DNA of 64,000 nt from Pectinophora gossypiella (GCF_024362695.1 NC_065405.1:2426672-2490671), one strand, 5' to 3'. Positions 11,043-22,013 are shown, counted from the first letter of the stretch. The notes: generated by a model not told the origin, from the sequence alone. A program made the numbers and translations.

Positions 11043-11806
11043 TTTTTATACTTACTCTGATTTATGTGTTTATTTAATCATATGGCTTATTTTATAGAAG
11101 TACATTATTGATTATAGTAAAAGGTAAATGGTGATTGTTTTGACAGCTGTCAAAATCGTAACATTTCTTAACGACTCTTTGCTTTTTTTAGGCTGTATAT
11201 TCGTATATTATTTTTTGCCCTGCTGTCACATTAATGCAGCTATATTTAACGGAGCATAGTTGTGATTGTGATAATAATAGAAAAGGTTTTTTTTTGGTAA
11301 ATGACAGTTTGTAAATGAACACACGAAATTGGATAGACAAGAATCTAAATTAAAGACGTCCAATTAACCACAAACCACCATAAGAAACACTACACATTAA
11401 ATTTTTCCATTGGTTTGTTCCCCCACAGTGTATTTTCGTAGACAATAATGATTTAAGTAAATTACTTTTTCGTGAATTTTGCATTTTGTTGAATTTGCAA
11501 AAGTTCCCAAAAGTTTTGTAAAATCTAAGCTTAACTCGAGGCCTGTCAGTTGATTCTTGTTTGTTTATCCAATAATGTTGTCTTTGACTTACGCAGTATT
11601 TTATCTCACAAATCCAATTTTACTATTAAAATCAGAAACCTTCCTTAACTTCCGTAACTAATTGCTGGAACCAGTTTAAATGAATAGTATCTAGAATTTA
11701 CGTTTGTCAAAATGTTTTTAAAACTGTCTCTATTCAAATATGGGAAATGCTAAACCAACCAGAAGCTGAAATAGGTTCTTAGTTTTAAATGTAGATCTTG
11801 TAAAAC
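11043..11806. other. No gene seen
   Basis: AT-rich DNA with no shared repeat and no ORF of interest. Confidence 0.4.
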
Positions 11807-11819
11807 ATTGTTTTAAGTT

Positions 11820-12011
11820 TACGCGTTATTATCATAATTAAAACACATAATAACGGGTTCTTACCGCGTTTGAAATGGGGATATAAGACTTCCGATCAAC
11901 CACTCCAATCTCATCAGTCATCCCGTGATCATGGCACTTGCAACAGTGTCGAAATATCGGGAGTCTCATATCCCCATTTTAAACGCGGTAAGAACCCGTT
12001 ATTATGTGTTA
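11820..12011 (+). mobile_element. Minimal Penelope-like insertion with inverted termini
   Basis: Bounded by exact 13-bp duplications cttgtaaaacatt (11807-11819 and 12012-12024). It holds 55-bp inverted arms (11842-11896 and 11956-12010) around a 59-bp spacer. Its first 50 bases match the 5' end, and its last 70 match the 3' end, of the Penelope-like element at 27506-28094. No protein part remains. Confidence 0.82.
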
Positions 12012-12125
12012 CTTGTAAAACATTTTAGGAGTTACTAATTACGAACTTTACGTGTATCAGAAAAACTACCTATATAAACACACGTACCTATTGATGCATG
12101 TACTTATTGCTGACTTTTATAAGAG

Positions 12126-12222
12126 TAGAAGAAACGAAAGTGGTGTGTAAATGGAATTCCGTAGTCTGTCGACTCCGACGGGAAATAGGCTTGATGTTAT
12201 ATATATATGTATGTTTCTGTAT
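12126..12222 (+). mobile_element. LINE-K 3' end, degraded
   Basis: Words aaatggaattccgtagtctg and ccgacgggaaataggc correspond to the LINE-K end seen on the other strand at 2266-2448. It ends in an ATGT/ATAT-rich tail. ORFs across it are not functional. Confidence 0.6.
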
Positions 12223-12812
12223 ATGTTGTATTGTGTTTTATATGTTTGTGTTTTGTTCTTTAAGATTAATATGTTTTTTTTAATTAAGATGGGTTTGCTC
12301 TTGACTTCGTTCTTCCATGAGGAGAAGAAGAGATCGACGATATGTGTAAACATTTTAAATATTATTTGCATGCTATTGTCAATAGCTGACTAGGAGGAAC
12401 TAATTTCAATGACGATCAACAATGTATTGCACCATTCTCAATGACAAATAAATGATTGTGATTAATTTAGCTATTGAAGTTTATGTTACGCTATGAAAAG
12501 AGCACGCAGAACAAAGAACTCCAGCTACAGAAGAATACTTCAATGAAGAGTGGCGTCAAATCCTATAGGAACTCAAGAACCAGCAAGAAAGAAGAAGTAG
12601 ATTGGTTAATTATCTTTGGTTATCTAGCTGTATGAGTATTGAGACATCATAAAGCTAGGTTACCGGAGTTAAGTGCCATCTACCACGACACTACGGCGAG
12701 ATGCGGCGAGATACCGCGGGGCGTAACGAGATCCGGAGATACGCCACGTCGCTTCGTCGTCAATTTGTATTCAGATTTTGCAATTACTGTATTATGAAAG
12801 CCTATTTGTAAA
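12223..12812. other. No gene seen
   Basis: AT-rich, with a short GC-rich patch at about 12685-12755 (cggcgagatgcggcgagata) made of imperfect CGGCGAGAT repeats. No gene is supported. Confidence 0.35.
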
Positions 12813-12814
12813 AT

Positions 12815-12910
12815 GTACATACATACATAAACTCACGCCCGTAATCCCTAATGGGGTAGGCAGAGCCACAAGTAATCAAAGACAACTTGCAGCCAATGTT
12901 GAAACGACGT
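12815..12910 (-). mobile_element. LINE-V 3' end
   Basis: TACA repeats then aaactcacgcccgtaatccc and gggtaggcagagccac, continuing ttgcagccaatgttga. Same end at 23917-24030, 43215-43630, 56960-57213 and 58462-58600. The tandem tail on the left indicates the minus strand. Confidence 0.65.
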
Positions 12911-12984
12911 CCAAAAAAAAATATTAATAAATAATAATATTTTATTTGTAAAATGTGTTTCTTAAATAATAGTTTATGTTTGTT

Positions 12985-13048
12985 ATATAAACTTACTGGT
13001 GCTGATTCCAGTACTCACCATCTAATTTTATTTTACGTTAAGTATAGT
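12985..13048 (+). mobile_element. MITE-M left-end fragment
   Basis: ggtgctgattccagtactca and ccatctaattttatttta match the left terminus of MITE-M (18425, 46927, 63535). It is cut off by MITE-N at 13049. Confidence 0.6.
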
Positions 13049-13535
13049 CACACCCCGGACACTTCGTACAAACAACCTCGTTTTACACAGACACTACACA
13101 TTCTCGTTATCGTACACACGCATCTGTGTGTGTGACATCCATATTCATATTCTAAACTGCCTATATACGTCCCACTGCTGGGCACAGGCCTCCCCTCAAT
13201 CAACCGGAGGGAGTATGGAGCATACTCCACCACGCTGCTCCACTGCGGGTTGGTGGAGGTGTTTTTACGGCTAATAGCCGGGACCAACGGCTTAACGTGC
13301 CTTCCGAAGCACGGAATCATCTTACTTTTTCGGACAATCAGGTGATTCAAGCCTGAAAAGTCCTTACCTCTGGCTGGCTCCCCACCAGCGGCTGAGCTAG
13401 GTTTACCTCACCCCTCTCAGTCTTACTTTAGTCTTCAATCGTACGGCGTCAGACGGCACACACACAGATGTACAATAACGTCAGTGTGTAGTGTCTGTAT
13501 AAAACGAGGCTTTTTTATGAAGTGTCCGGGGTGTG
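13049..13535. mobile_element. MITE-N with SINE-B inserted
   Basis: Opens cacaccccggacacttc and closes gaagtgtccggggtgtg. Arms of about 87 bp (13049-13135, 13450-13535) are inverted copies with tttacacagacactacac and its complement. A SINE-B body (13150-13369) and a further unit (ccccaccagcggctgagcta) lie between. Partial copies at 17455, 25575 and 60287. No coding sequence. Confidence 0.8.
13150..13369 (-). mobile_element. SINE-B, 5'-truncated
   Basis: Minus-strand SINE-B body: tatacgtcccactgctgg, gcatactccaccacgctgct, gaccaacggcttaacgtgcc. It stops before the tRNA-like head at cttacc. Nested inside MITE-N. Confidence 0.8.
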
Positions 13536-13539
13536 TAAG

Positions 13540-14300
13540 CAGGTCCACTATGTCAATTGCATAGTTTCCTAGGTCAAAGATAAATTATGAAATTCTGATT
13601 ATTAAATAAAGACAGATCTAAAGGTGACAAAAACGTTTTTTTTTTTATAATTTTATTCATAAAAATGTAGTGCGATATTTTGTCACGCTTTTCTGTGACG
13701 TCACGGGTTACTTTTTCATACAAATACCATAGTAATTTCGCGTTTTGACGTCTAGTAAAAACTTTGATTTTTTGGTTTTCCCCGAAGGGTAAGGCAAAGG
13801 GAACTATGCCCATACAGCCATGTCTTACGTATTTTTTTTCTTGATGATTGATGAAATGATGAAAGATGATGATGATGAAACCTAAGCCCCCACCCTCGGA
13901 GTAGACTCCTACTCCGAACCCCAAACGAATTAACTCAAAAGTCCGCATAAACTTTCGAGTTATGAAGCGGCTTCCTGGCACGAAGCGAAAATAGGCAGAT
14001 ACACTTTGTTTATTGAATACTCCTATATAATAACACTCGCGAATGTCTTCCGACTAACTTAATGCGATCATTAACCACAAAACACCACTTCGTATTAATT
14101 ATTTAGATTATTCAATGAAGAAAGCAACTGTCCCGTTCCCGTTTCCCGCCAAAAAGCCAACTTTGATTTGAAGTGATTTGACTAGTTGGAAACTATCCTA
14201 TTTTGCGTATTACTTTTTTCACTTGTTATGAGTGCCAATAAATAAGTAAATATAATAGTGAGAACAAACATAATGGACGTATCTAATCTCTGATCACAGA
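13540..14300. other. No gene seen
   Basis: A 135-codon minus-strand ORF spans 13574-13981 but has no family resemblance and a composition expected of AT-rich noncoding DNA. A short GAT/ATG repeat lies near 13850-13880. Confidence 0.35.
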
Positions 14301-14394
14301 ACATAACTTCACGCCTGTATCCCCGAAGGGGTAGCCAGAGCTTCTTCTTCTGTTAGATGTGATAGTTGGTGAGCCGTATCGCCGTCTATAATGG

Positions 14395-14525
14395 TCGAGT
14401 CAACTGTGTTAGTGAAAACTACACTTAAGATAAATTAATAACGCATTGGTGCAAGTACGACACCGGGGTTCGAACCGCCACTCCTCGTTTGAGAAACAAG
14501 CCGGTGTACCATAATACTATAGTGG
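14395..14525 (-). mobile_element. SINE-J, minus strand
   Basis: On the minus strand: accggcttgtttctcaaacg, then ggcggttcgaaccccggtg (box B-like), then gtcgtacttgcacc. The plus-strand relative is at 21183-21345. A repeat T-like 3' end (cttcacgcctgtatccccg) lies just before, at 14300-14345. Confidence 0.65.
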
Positions 14526-14900
14526 CCCTTACTTAAAAATAAACAATAAAATAAGAAATGAATGTGTATTTTACAAGGAAACAAAAATTAGGTACTTACG
14601 CATAGAAAAACAATTGCGAAAATATGAAGAAACAAATTTGCTTTACTAAGATACGTTGACGATAATTTCAGAGTCACGAAAGTCACTTTCCATTGAAAAC
14701 CAATGAGAACTTCGAATGAAATGGAAATTAAAAACGTCGCGAGAAATTAGCGAGTCAAATATTTATTATCTGCACCTGTGCGCGTTGTCGACGAAGTATT
14801 GAAATTTGGGAGAATAGGTAAGGCCTTGGAGTTCACAGCTGTAAGGGGCTTTTTTAATTTAAGTAATAATTTGGAGATTTGTAATGAGATGAGTATGTAT
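14526..14900. other. No gene seen
   Basis: AT-rich spacer without shared repeats. Confidence 0.35.
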
Positions 14901-14902
14901 TT

Positions 14903-14935
14903 TATAATAATAATAATAATAATTTTCTTTATTAA
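14903..14935 (-). mobile_element. LINE (TAA)n tail fragment
   Basis: (TAA)n followed by ttttctttatta on plus reads as an AATAAA-like signal and TAA-repeat tail on minus. Similar fragment at 20285-20315. Confidence 0.4.
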
Positions 14936-14939
14936 AAGT

Positions 14940-15160
14940 CAACCTGGAACCTGGTTCCAGCTTCTAGCCGACAAGCGCGAGAGGCGACACAGAAGTGAGA
15001 GGGCCGATTTACCACCTATACCATCTAATAACCCTCAACTACAATGCCAGTCGTGCGGCCGCTACTGTCGCTCTCGCATTGGACTTTACAGCCATTTTAA
15101 AAGCTGCCACAGAAACGCTGTTTGAATCATCTGATAAAGACGTAAAGGCCTGTGAAAAGT
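14940..15160 (+). pseudogene. LINE C-terminal fragment with C2H2 knuckle
   Basis: An open frame ending at 15125 contains CQSCGRYCRSRIGLYSHFKS followed by CHRNAV: two Cys pairs and two His in a CxxC...HxxxxCH layout. C2H2 knuckles of this type with the phrase CRSRIGLYSH close the C-terminus of some insect non-LTR reverse transcriptases (family knowledge). Upstream is ADKRERRHRSERADLPP. The catalytic domains are absent, so this is a 5'-truncated copy. Which LINE clade is uncertain. Confidence 0.65.
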
Positions 15161-15436
15161 CAATAGGACATACAATATATTTAAGAAATAAGTAGGTGGT
15201 ACACAGAATATAATAGCTAACTAAATAATGAATTCACACCTTATTTCTAAAAAGAGACGTCAGCTCAGCAATATGTTGTGACACTCCGTCATTGAGGGAG
15301 TGCCACAACGCTGATTTTCAGCTGAACCCCAGTTATTATTAAATTACAGTTTAGAAACATTTCCAATAATTTATCATTAAAGACATTTACATTTTATTTT
15401 TTACATACAATATAAAATAAAATACCTATTTTATAT
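15161..15436. other. No gene seen
   Basis: AT-rich spacer. A short hairpin-like phrase gacactccgtcattgaggga is followed by gtgcc. Confidence 0.3.
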
Positions 15437-15640
15437 AGACTGTCCAAGGACTGTGCAGGCTTGAATCGTCTAATTCCGTGTTTCGGAGGGCACGTTAAAT
15501 TGGTCCCGGCTATTAGCCGTAAAAACACCTCTACCGACCCATAGTCGAGCAGCGTGGTGGAGTATGCTCCATATGTTCTCTGGCTGATTGAGAGGAGGTC
15601 TGTACCCAGCAGAGGGGAGTGTATAGGCTGTTTATGTTTT
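15437..15640 (+). mobile_element. SINE-B, 5'-truncated
   Basis: Starts after the tRNA head at gactgtccaaggactg and continues ggtcccggctattagccg, gcagcgtggtggagtatgct, gtataggctgtttatgtt. Typical SINE-B body and tail. Confidence 0.8.
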
Positions 15641-15897
15641 GGTATTTTAAGTTGACACTTACGTCTTTGATTTGAGGACTTTATTCACAGGAGTTGAGCA
15701 TATCATAATGCCAATAAAATCATGCTTCACTCAACCTCCCTAGAGTAAACTCCAGATAAGGTTGAGGCTAAGAATAGCGATTTTGAGATGAGTTCGAAGT
15801 CTTCTTTAAGGTCGCATTGGCTGAGGACGGAGTCGCGGAAAGCTCGACTTAATATCGACTCTTCTTAGTACACAGGTCCCTTTATATTAGAATTATT

Positions 15898-16215
15898 GAG
15901 GACAGAAGAGGTAAGATGATTGGACAATTTATTAAAAACATCATAGAAGGAAATCTAGAAGGAAAGAGAGGAAGGGGAAGACCAAGAAGATTTAATTATA
16001 ATACTACTTTTATTTTTTTATGTGATTTAAGTGCAATAAAGAGTTTTTGTATTGTATTGTATTGTATTGTATTGTATTGTAAGAAGAGCTTACATGGAAC
16101 AGACTAAGTAAAAGGTTAACGTCGTGTCTTACAGGGAAGTCAAGGAATTGGCCTTTGATAGACTGGAATGGAAAATGCTACACCGACAAGAGTGTGGCTC
16201 TTAAATTGATGATGA
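15898..16215 (+). pseudogene. LINE-H C-terminus, split by LINE-F
   Basis: Frame reads GKMIGQFIKNIIEGNLEGKR then GRGRPRR, is interrupted at 15991-16080, and resumes AYMEQTK...SYREVKELAFDRLEWK...HRQECGS and a stop. This is the C-terminal tail of a non-LTR reverse transcriptase. It has a stop after MEQTK and no catalytic domain, so it is dead. The end is aaattgatgatga. Confidence 0.8.
15991..16080 (+). mobile_element. LINE-F 3' tail inserted in LINE-H
   Basis: 90-bp insertion between exact 7-bp copies aagaaga (15984-15990 and 16081-16087). It reads gtgcaataaagagtttttg then five or six GTATT units. Removing it restores the LINE-H reading frame. A similar tail is at 35815-35882. Confidence 0.85.
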
Positions 16216-16339
16216 ATACGTAACTGAGGTTACTAATGTGTTACAGAGGATGACACTACAACTACCAAATACTATATGGTTTTGAGTGCAATAGAGTACT
16301 ATGGAATTCTCTTCTTCTTTTCGAGTCGATGACACACTT

Positions 16340-16445
16340 ATACAGGGTGTTAGTGATATTGTATCGAATTCTGAGGGGCATGATTCAGATTATGATTCTA
16401 AGTTAATATCAAGTGGAATTTCCCCTCGGACAATTCATAAAATTC
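16340..16445 (+). repeat. Repeat L
   Basis: cagggtgttagtgatattgt, gattcagattatgattct and aatatcaagtggaatttcc match the other L copies. Confidence 0.65.
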
Positions 16446-16454
16446 ATTATCAGC

Positions 16455-16609
16455 TCTTTTGCGACGGAAATTTCCACTTCGTCTTTCGTCATGAGCCCGC
16501 TTACCGGAGAGACTGGCTGAAGTACGCACAGGACCGCGAAAAATGGAAAGAGGAAGGGGAGTCCTTTGCCCAGCAGTGGGATCTTGTAGGCTTTACTAGA
16601 GTAGATTAG
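16455..16609 (+). pseudogene. Non-LTR retrotransposon C-terminal fragment
   Basis: The frame that closes at 16609 contains AYRRDWLKYAQDREKWKEEG and ESFAQQWD. The pattern W...AQDR..W...GE.F.QQW is common at the very C-terminus of insect LINE reverse transcriptases (family knowledge). The upstream half of the same ORF is repeat L, so the ORF is a chance fusion. No catalytic domain is present. Confidence 0.65.
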
Positions 16610-16619
16610 ATGGATTTAT

Positions 16620-17454
16620 AATCAATATTACGGAACAGATAAGGTCGATTTTTGTTTAGTGAATTTGAAAATATATAGATGATCCCATTATCAAGTACAC
16701 GTATATGTAAGTACAAGTACGTAAGCAGCGAAGAACGTTCTAAGTTAAGTACATTTTCCACTAGAAACTATGAATAAATTAATATTTTTATAATTTAGTT
16801 TTCCTCTCCAGGGAAGCAAGTTTACAAACACCGGTATAATTGGAAACTGCAGTATTTTCTAATTACGCAACTCTGCACTAAGCTTAATTTGTTTCCCGCT
16901 ACTTTCGAAATGTAACTGAGCCAAAGTAGTTATTTACTCGAAAGATTTATAGGCAGCCTGTAGGTATACTTGTTGTGTTGGAACTGAATCAACTTATGAA
17001 AAAGCTGGCGACTAGCCAGTATCTTCTGAAATGTCTTCGGAGGAAGCCACTGGTGATAAATATATGACTAAACTTTATTGACTGTTACTAACTTACTGTG
17101 TGGGTTCTAAAAATAACGCCTGATAAAAATGTAATAGCAATCACCTTTATTAGCGTTAACACATGGATGAGAACTAAGCGCTATAAGGCGCATTACGAAA
17201 ACTTTTCAATAGTGGACAAGTAGTAGTGAATATATTTTAATTATACTCTACCTGTCCAAAGTAAATATTTATTTAAATATTCGAATTTGATGAAAATTTT
17301 ATGAATCGGATCATCAATTTCTATTACAGAGGCACAGGTAAGGAAAAAGAGGGTAGATAAATAATTTCAAAAGATATATAACGTTTATTCTTTACTCCCA
17401 GTATATTTTACGATCTGTGCTTTAGTCGTAGGATAAGTAATAATACCACGTATA
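16620..17454. other. No gene seen
   Basis: AT-rich DNA without shared repeats or domains. Confidence 0.4.
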
Positions 17455-17562
17455 GAACGGCAACACTCCGCTCCTCACCAGCAGCTAAGCTAAGTTTACC
17501 TCACCCCCCTCGGTCTTACTTTAGTCTTTAATCGTATGGCGTCAGACGCCACACACACATTT
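17455..17562. mobile_element. MITE-N internal fragment
   Basis: Shares tagaacggcaacactccgct, aagtttacctcaccccc and atggcgtcagacgcc with 25575-25700 and 13375-13460. Confidence 0.55.
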
Positions 17563-17926
17563 GTTTTTTGATTTTATAGTATTTTACCTAAAGCTGCTAT
17601 ATATTTCTATTTAATGTCTTCTAGCCTTGACAATTACTTCCGCACAATATCCCAGCAGGAAGAGGGAGTGACTGAAAACCAGCGCTGGATGGTGCCGTAG
17701 CATGGCTCCATCACAGCACAAGCTGAGCCATTTCCTTTTGCCCGTGTATTGGTAATTAATATTAATAATATTAATATATAAAATTAATATAATTATTATT
17801 AATATTAACTGTCACTGGCAATAAATTTATTTAAGTGCGTAAGTAATGCGAAAAGAATATAATATAATATATTGTTTATTACTTACTTATAAAGGAGGTC
17901 ACAAACAAAAACAAATGAACAACATC
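17563..17926. other. No gene; AT-only low complexity
   Basis: Contains a TAATATTAAT-rich low-complexity run at about 17755-17815. A GC-richer phrase (cagcgctggatggtgccgta) at 17680-17710 looks like retroposon 3' sequence but has no second copy here. Confidence 0.4.
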
Positions 17927-18150
17927 ATATCCCTAGCATTATCCCGTTTTTCACAGGGTCCGCTTACCTAACAAGGAGATTTGACAGGTCCGGTTTTTTA
18001 CAGAAGCGACTGCCTGTCCGACTTTCCAACCCGCGAAGGGAAAACCAGCCCAGTACAGGTTAGGTCACATACCTCCGAAAATGCATTTCTCGGGAATATG
18101 GGTTTCCTCACGATGTTTTCCTCCACCGCTGAGCACGTGATATGTTGTTT
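17927..18150 (-). mobile_element. SINE-C, head missing
   Basis: ctagcattatcccgttttt, gggtccgcttacctaac, cttccaacccgcgaaggg, cgaaaatgcatttctcggg, then cgctgagcacgtgat. The tRNA-like head on the right is missing. Confidence 0.8.
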
Positions 18151-18424
18151 AAAATGTTTTTAGTATATTTAAGTTTATCCTGGCAGAAAACTTAAAAGTC
18201 TGGTGTTTGTAGTTTGTAGACTAGAGATGTCGGAAGTGGTTGGCAAACTTTGCTTAGCTGCGACCCAATTGGCTACCTAGTTTGTGTACCGTTAAATTTA
18301 TCTTGGAAGATAAAACCGCCGTTCTGATATGATACGAAAATAAAAATAATCATTAAGTATTTATTTGAATAAAAAATGGTACAATTTTCGCAGCTGGTCA
18401 GCAATTAAGAATAGGTCTCCTCTA

Positions 18425-18860
18425 CATTGCTGATTCCTATACACACCATCTAATTTTATTTTAAGTTATACCTGTCATGTTGTTATCCGCTGAAAAAGAA
18501 AGGGATGAGTACTCGACATGCATAAAATTTGTGGAACACGTCAATTTAAGGCAGAAATTTAAAAAATCCTTTCAAAAATTATGGTGGCAATAACCCGACA
18601 GAATTAAGTTGTCAGCACACGCCTGTTTTCCGCCCAGGTTATTCATTCATTTTAAAATTAACAGTTGTCAATCATCCATCCCTTTCTTTTTTGGTGGATA
18701 AGTAAATGACAGGTGTAACTTAAAATAAAATCAGGATGTATCTGCGGGAATCGGGGCCATTGGTGCTAATTCCTGTAGACACCATCTAGTTTTATTTCAA
18801 GTTATACATGTCCTTTTCTTATCCTGCGAAAAAGAACGGGACGGGTAATAAAAAATAAAA
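18425..18860. mobile_element. MITE-M full copy plus partial second copy
   Basis: About 335 bp (18430-18765) with inverted arms: ctaattttattttaagttat near the left and aacttaaaataaaatcagg near the right. A second left end begins at 18758 (ggtgctaattcctgtagaca). Other copies: 46927-47303, 63535-63700, 12985-13048. Confidence 0.78.
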
Positions 18861-18892
18861 ATATAATATTATTATGTTTATTTATGAGAAAG

Positions 18893-19097
18893 ACCTAGAA
18901 AGATTTACATTGACCAAACTGGAGATGTCCTTAGAAAAGATTTATTATGATCTACTCTGAACCGGCGTGCGTGTATGAAGCGATTGATACATGTGGAGGA
19001 AGCAAGAGAAGTGTGTCAGGATCGAAGCAAATGGAATTCCATAGTCTCTGCTTACCCCGGTGAGAAATGGGCGTGAGTTTATGTATGTATGTATATT
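18893..19097 (+). pseudogene. LINE-K C-terminal fragment
   Basis: Opens gatttacattgaccaaactg (YIDQTGDVL-type sequence), then ggaggaagcaagagaagtgt and gaaatgggcgtgagtttatg with an ATGT tail. It carries stops and no catalytic domain. Confidence 0.75.
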
Positions 19098-19548
19098 TTT
19101 GCTCTAATAAGTGTCAAGATGTAACTAATAGTATGAATTAGTCCCTTTGAGTACCTACTTTGTGATTGCTAATAAGTAAGTAAGTAGGTAATTAAAACAC
19201 TCGGTCAACTAGTAAAACATTTTCCTTGGTTATTATTTGTATTGGCAATGAACGAACTGTGTGCCTCAGGGATCAGAATTGTTAGCGCTTTTATATCAAG
19301 AAATGAATTGCCATTTTGCCATTAATAATACAAATCATTAATCTACGCATTAATATCGTTGGAAAAGGAAAATGTACCTACTTATAGTTAATTAAATATA
19401 CTTTCTTTTTCTTTGTTTTGTTTCAGCCCACTACTGATTAATTTGCTAGGAAAAACTATACGTAACTCCCACTTACGTACTGTTTGCTGAACTCTCGAGA
19501 CCTTTCGATCAGCGGTAGTTCGCTGAAAGCAAGCGCAGTTGATAGGTT
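19098..19548. other. No gene seen
   Basis: AT-rich spacer. Confidence 0.35.
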
Positions 19549-19875
19549 CGGTTTTTTAACCCCCGACGCAAAAACGACGGGGTGTTATAAGTTTGACGTG
19601 TCTGTGTAAATGTGTATGTGTCTGTCTGTGGCATCGTAGCTCCTAAACGGATGATCGGATTTTAATGCGGTTTTTTTTGTTTGAAAGGTATATCAGTCGA
19701 GAGTGTTCTTAACTATGTTTGGTGGAAATCGGTTCAGGTCTTCAAGGTCATCAGGGTGTTTGTTAAGTGTGATAGGAATGTTTCACGCTCAGTTTGCTTG
19801 CAAGCATATGTGGGACAAGTTATTTTTTTGCTTTTTATAGGGTTTAGCATTTTTAACCTTTTGTCATAATAATTA
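19549..19875 (+). repeat. Repeat R
   Basis: Begins ttttttaacccccgacgcaa and acgacggggtgttataagtt. From memory of lepidopteran repeats this opening is common, but there is no second copy here. The ORF at 19681-19869 has no domain. Class unknown. Confidence 0.4.
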
Positions 19876-19886
19876 AGCACGATTAT

Positions 19887-19975
19887 GGGAAAACCAGCCC
19901 AATACAGGTTAGGTCACATACCTCCGAAAATACATTTCTCGGGAATGTGGGTTTACTCACTATGTTATCGACGCA
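19887..19975 (-). mobile_element. SINE-C fragment
   Basis: gggaaaaccagcccaataca and ctcgggaatgtgggttt match the middle of SINE-C. Confidence 0.65.
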
Positions 19976-20284
19976 CACTATATCCCTTTACTTTTATTTA
20001 AGAAAAATAATATTTAAGTGAATGTGTGAGGAGTGGGTTTGTGAGGGTGTGTGTGTGATGAAATGAATTTAAATTAAAAATTGTTTTCAATAGATTGGTA
20101 GAATAAGAATACTTTTAAAATCGTTTGTGAAATTGTAAGTATTTATTTTATTTAACAGTTTATTGTACTCAGGACAGAACACAAATAGAAATACATATAC
20201 ATATTACACACAACACAGAAAATCAATACATAATGTGTGTTCCCGTACCCCTTGATAAATATATTTGTTCGCATGGGTTTAGCG

Positions 20285-20340
20285 CGAATTATATAATAAT
20301 AATAATAATATTTATTCAGAAAAAAAGGTAAGTACAAGTT
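20285..20340 (-). mobile_element. LINE (TAA)n 3' end
   Basis: On minus: aataaatattattattat, an AATAAA signal followed by a TAA-type tail. The upstream part on the minus strand (20341 onward) is not recognisable. Confidence 0.4.
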
Positions 20341-21182
20341 TTACATAATCAGCATTACATTTTTAGTGTAAGTTTACAATTTTACGTTACTGACTTTAAG
20401 TTTTTCAGAGACAATTTCTAAGATTCTTACATCAAAGCAAAGCCTGTATCGTAAGAATCATGTTCATTACGTTTATTAACAACAGTACATACTATCTTAG
20501 TCTCCGTTTAGAGAACGACTGAAAACGTTAAAACTAACTTGAAATGAACAAAATATAATTAAAATAGGTAACAAAAGATAAAATACACTCTATACGACTC
20601 CACTTAGAACGAAAGTAAGGGTGATGTAGGTACTTAAGAAATGTTGAAAAAAAATAAATTTAAATCTTCGTCCACTCTTATCAGCAACAAAAATGTTAAG
20701 TAAAAAGGATTTTGTTCAACAAGTTAGTAATTAGCAGACTGGTAAACTCTGTGATTCGTCCCGAGGGTGCATTAGGTAAATTGCAAGCTCCAGTAATGTT
20801 AGTCCTGTCTCGGTCATTAGGGACACCGGTGTATTTTTACTGCCGCGTCTGCGTTTTATCTTTCAACTAAGTACTAAGAAGTAAGTTGAAAAAGAAAAAA
20901 AAAAGTAAGTAGTAGTAGTATTTTTAATATATACAAGATTAAAGATAACTTACTATGTACTAACTGTGCGTCGCTGGTATTAACCACACACATGCCTAAC
21001 ATTTAGAAATGGACTGTAGTAATTAAAAATTAACAAAAGGTGGAAAAAAGCGACACCCATCGCCATGATGTTCAAAGGGTAGAAGCAAGATTAGAATGCG
21101 GTGTTGCCATAATATAAAATAAATGTTAGTGTGTACTACACACTAACTGAACTTAGTTTTTTCTCAGATAAGTCTCATTGCA
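20341..21182. other. No gene seen
   Basis: AT-rich sequence without shared repeats or meaningful ORFs. Confidence 0.4.
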
Positions 21183-21345
21183 GTAGTCGACTTATAGTAG
21201 TCACTGTGGTCTTGTGTGTCACCACTAACCGGCTTGCTTCTCAAACGGGGAGCGCCGGTTCGATTCCCGGTACAGGACTTGTAATTACTGTTCTAATATT
21301 GTTTTGATTTCTTGTACTGTCCTCTACCTGTTGTTATTGTAGACT
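21183..21345 (+). mobile_element. SINE-J
   Basis: accaaccggcttgcttctca-type head, here accactaaccggcttgct and caaacggggagcgccggttc, then a box B-like ggttcgattcccgg. Related minus-strand copy at 14395-14525. Confidence 0.65.
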
Positions 21346-21361
21346 TATTAAAAAATCCAAT

Positions 21362-21443
21362 GGTGTGATACCCCTCTCTGGTTGATTGAGGGGAGGCCTG
21401 TGCCCAGCAGTGGGACGTATATAGGCAGTTTATGTTATGTTAT
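21362..21443 (+). mobile_element. SINE-B tail fragment
   Basis: ggttgattgaggggaggcct, gtgcccagcagtgggacg, tataggcagtttatgtt with ATGTT repeats. Confidence 0.75.
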
Positions 21444-21552
21444 GTGGTACAAAGTTTATACTTAAGCTTTCAAATGATCAATTTCTCATTTAAGTATTCA
21501 AATTTACTTGTTTCGGGTCTACCACATAATTCAAGCGAGGAAGCCAGAAAAA

Positions 21553-21640
21553 ACCTCCCCAAAACCAAACCCAAACCAAACCAAAACCAAACCAAACCAA
21601 ACCAAAACCAAACCAAACCAAAACCAAACCAAACCTAAAC
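21553..21640. repeat. CCAAA/CCAAAA microsatellite
   Basis: About 17 tandem units of 5-6 bases made of CCAAA or CCAAAA. Both strands are open, which gives misleading Lys/Pro/Asn/Gln-rich ORFs. Confidence 0.9.
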
Positions 21641-22010
21641 CTCCTTTATTTGTGGTAGCTTGTAATTGGCCTTTATTTACTACTAAGTGTAACATTGTGT
21701 GAATTAAGCTGTAAGCTCCCAAAAAAAAAAACGATTTAATAGAATATCAAAACCCGGTCATATTTTCAACGAATGTCTGAAATTCTTCATTCTCCTCATG
21801 TAATATTGTGTTTCTGAGAAGTAGGAATTTGAATTACCTTCCACGAGCACTTTACTTGATTGTTTCATTATTTTTATTTCCCGAATACCTCTAAATATAA
21901 CAGTTTTCATTTCGGATTTATGAGTGGTACCTAAATCATTTTGTCTCTTTTCGGGAAGTAAAAGATTTTCTAATATCTAGTGTTAGATAAAGTAAAATTA
22001 TAAAAAGTAT
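21641..22010. other. No gene seen
   Basis: AT-rich spacer. Confidence 0.35.
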
Positions 22011-22013
22011 GAG

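Noticed and set aside
13574..13981. 135-codon ORF on the minus strand
   Set aside because: No recognisable domain, low-complexity segments and AT-rich composition; it looks like chance.
21553..21640. Telomere-like tandem repeat
   Set aside because: Insect telomeres are TTAGG; these units are CCAAA/CCAAAA.
21432..21722. Repetitive Lys/Pro/Asn/Gln and Gly/Trp/Phe peptides
   Set aside because: They are translations of a CCAAA microsatellite on both strands.
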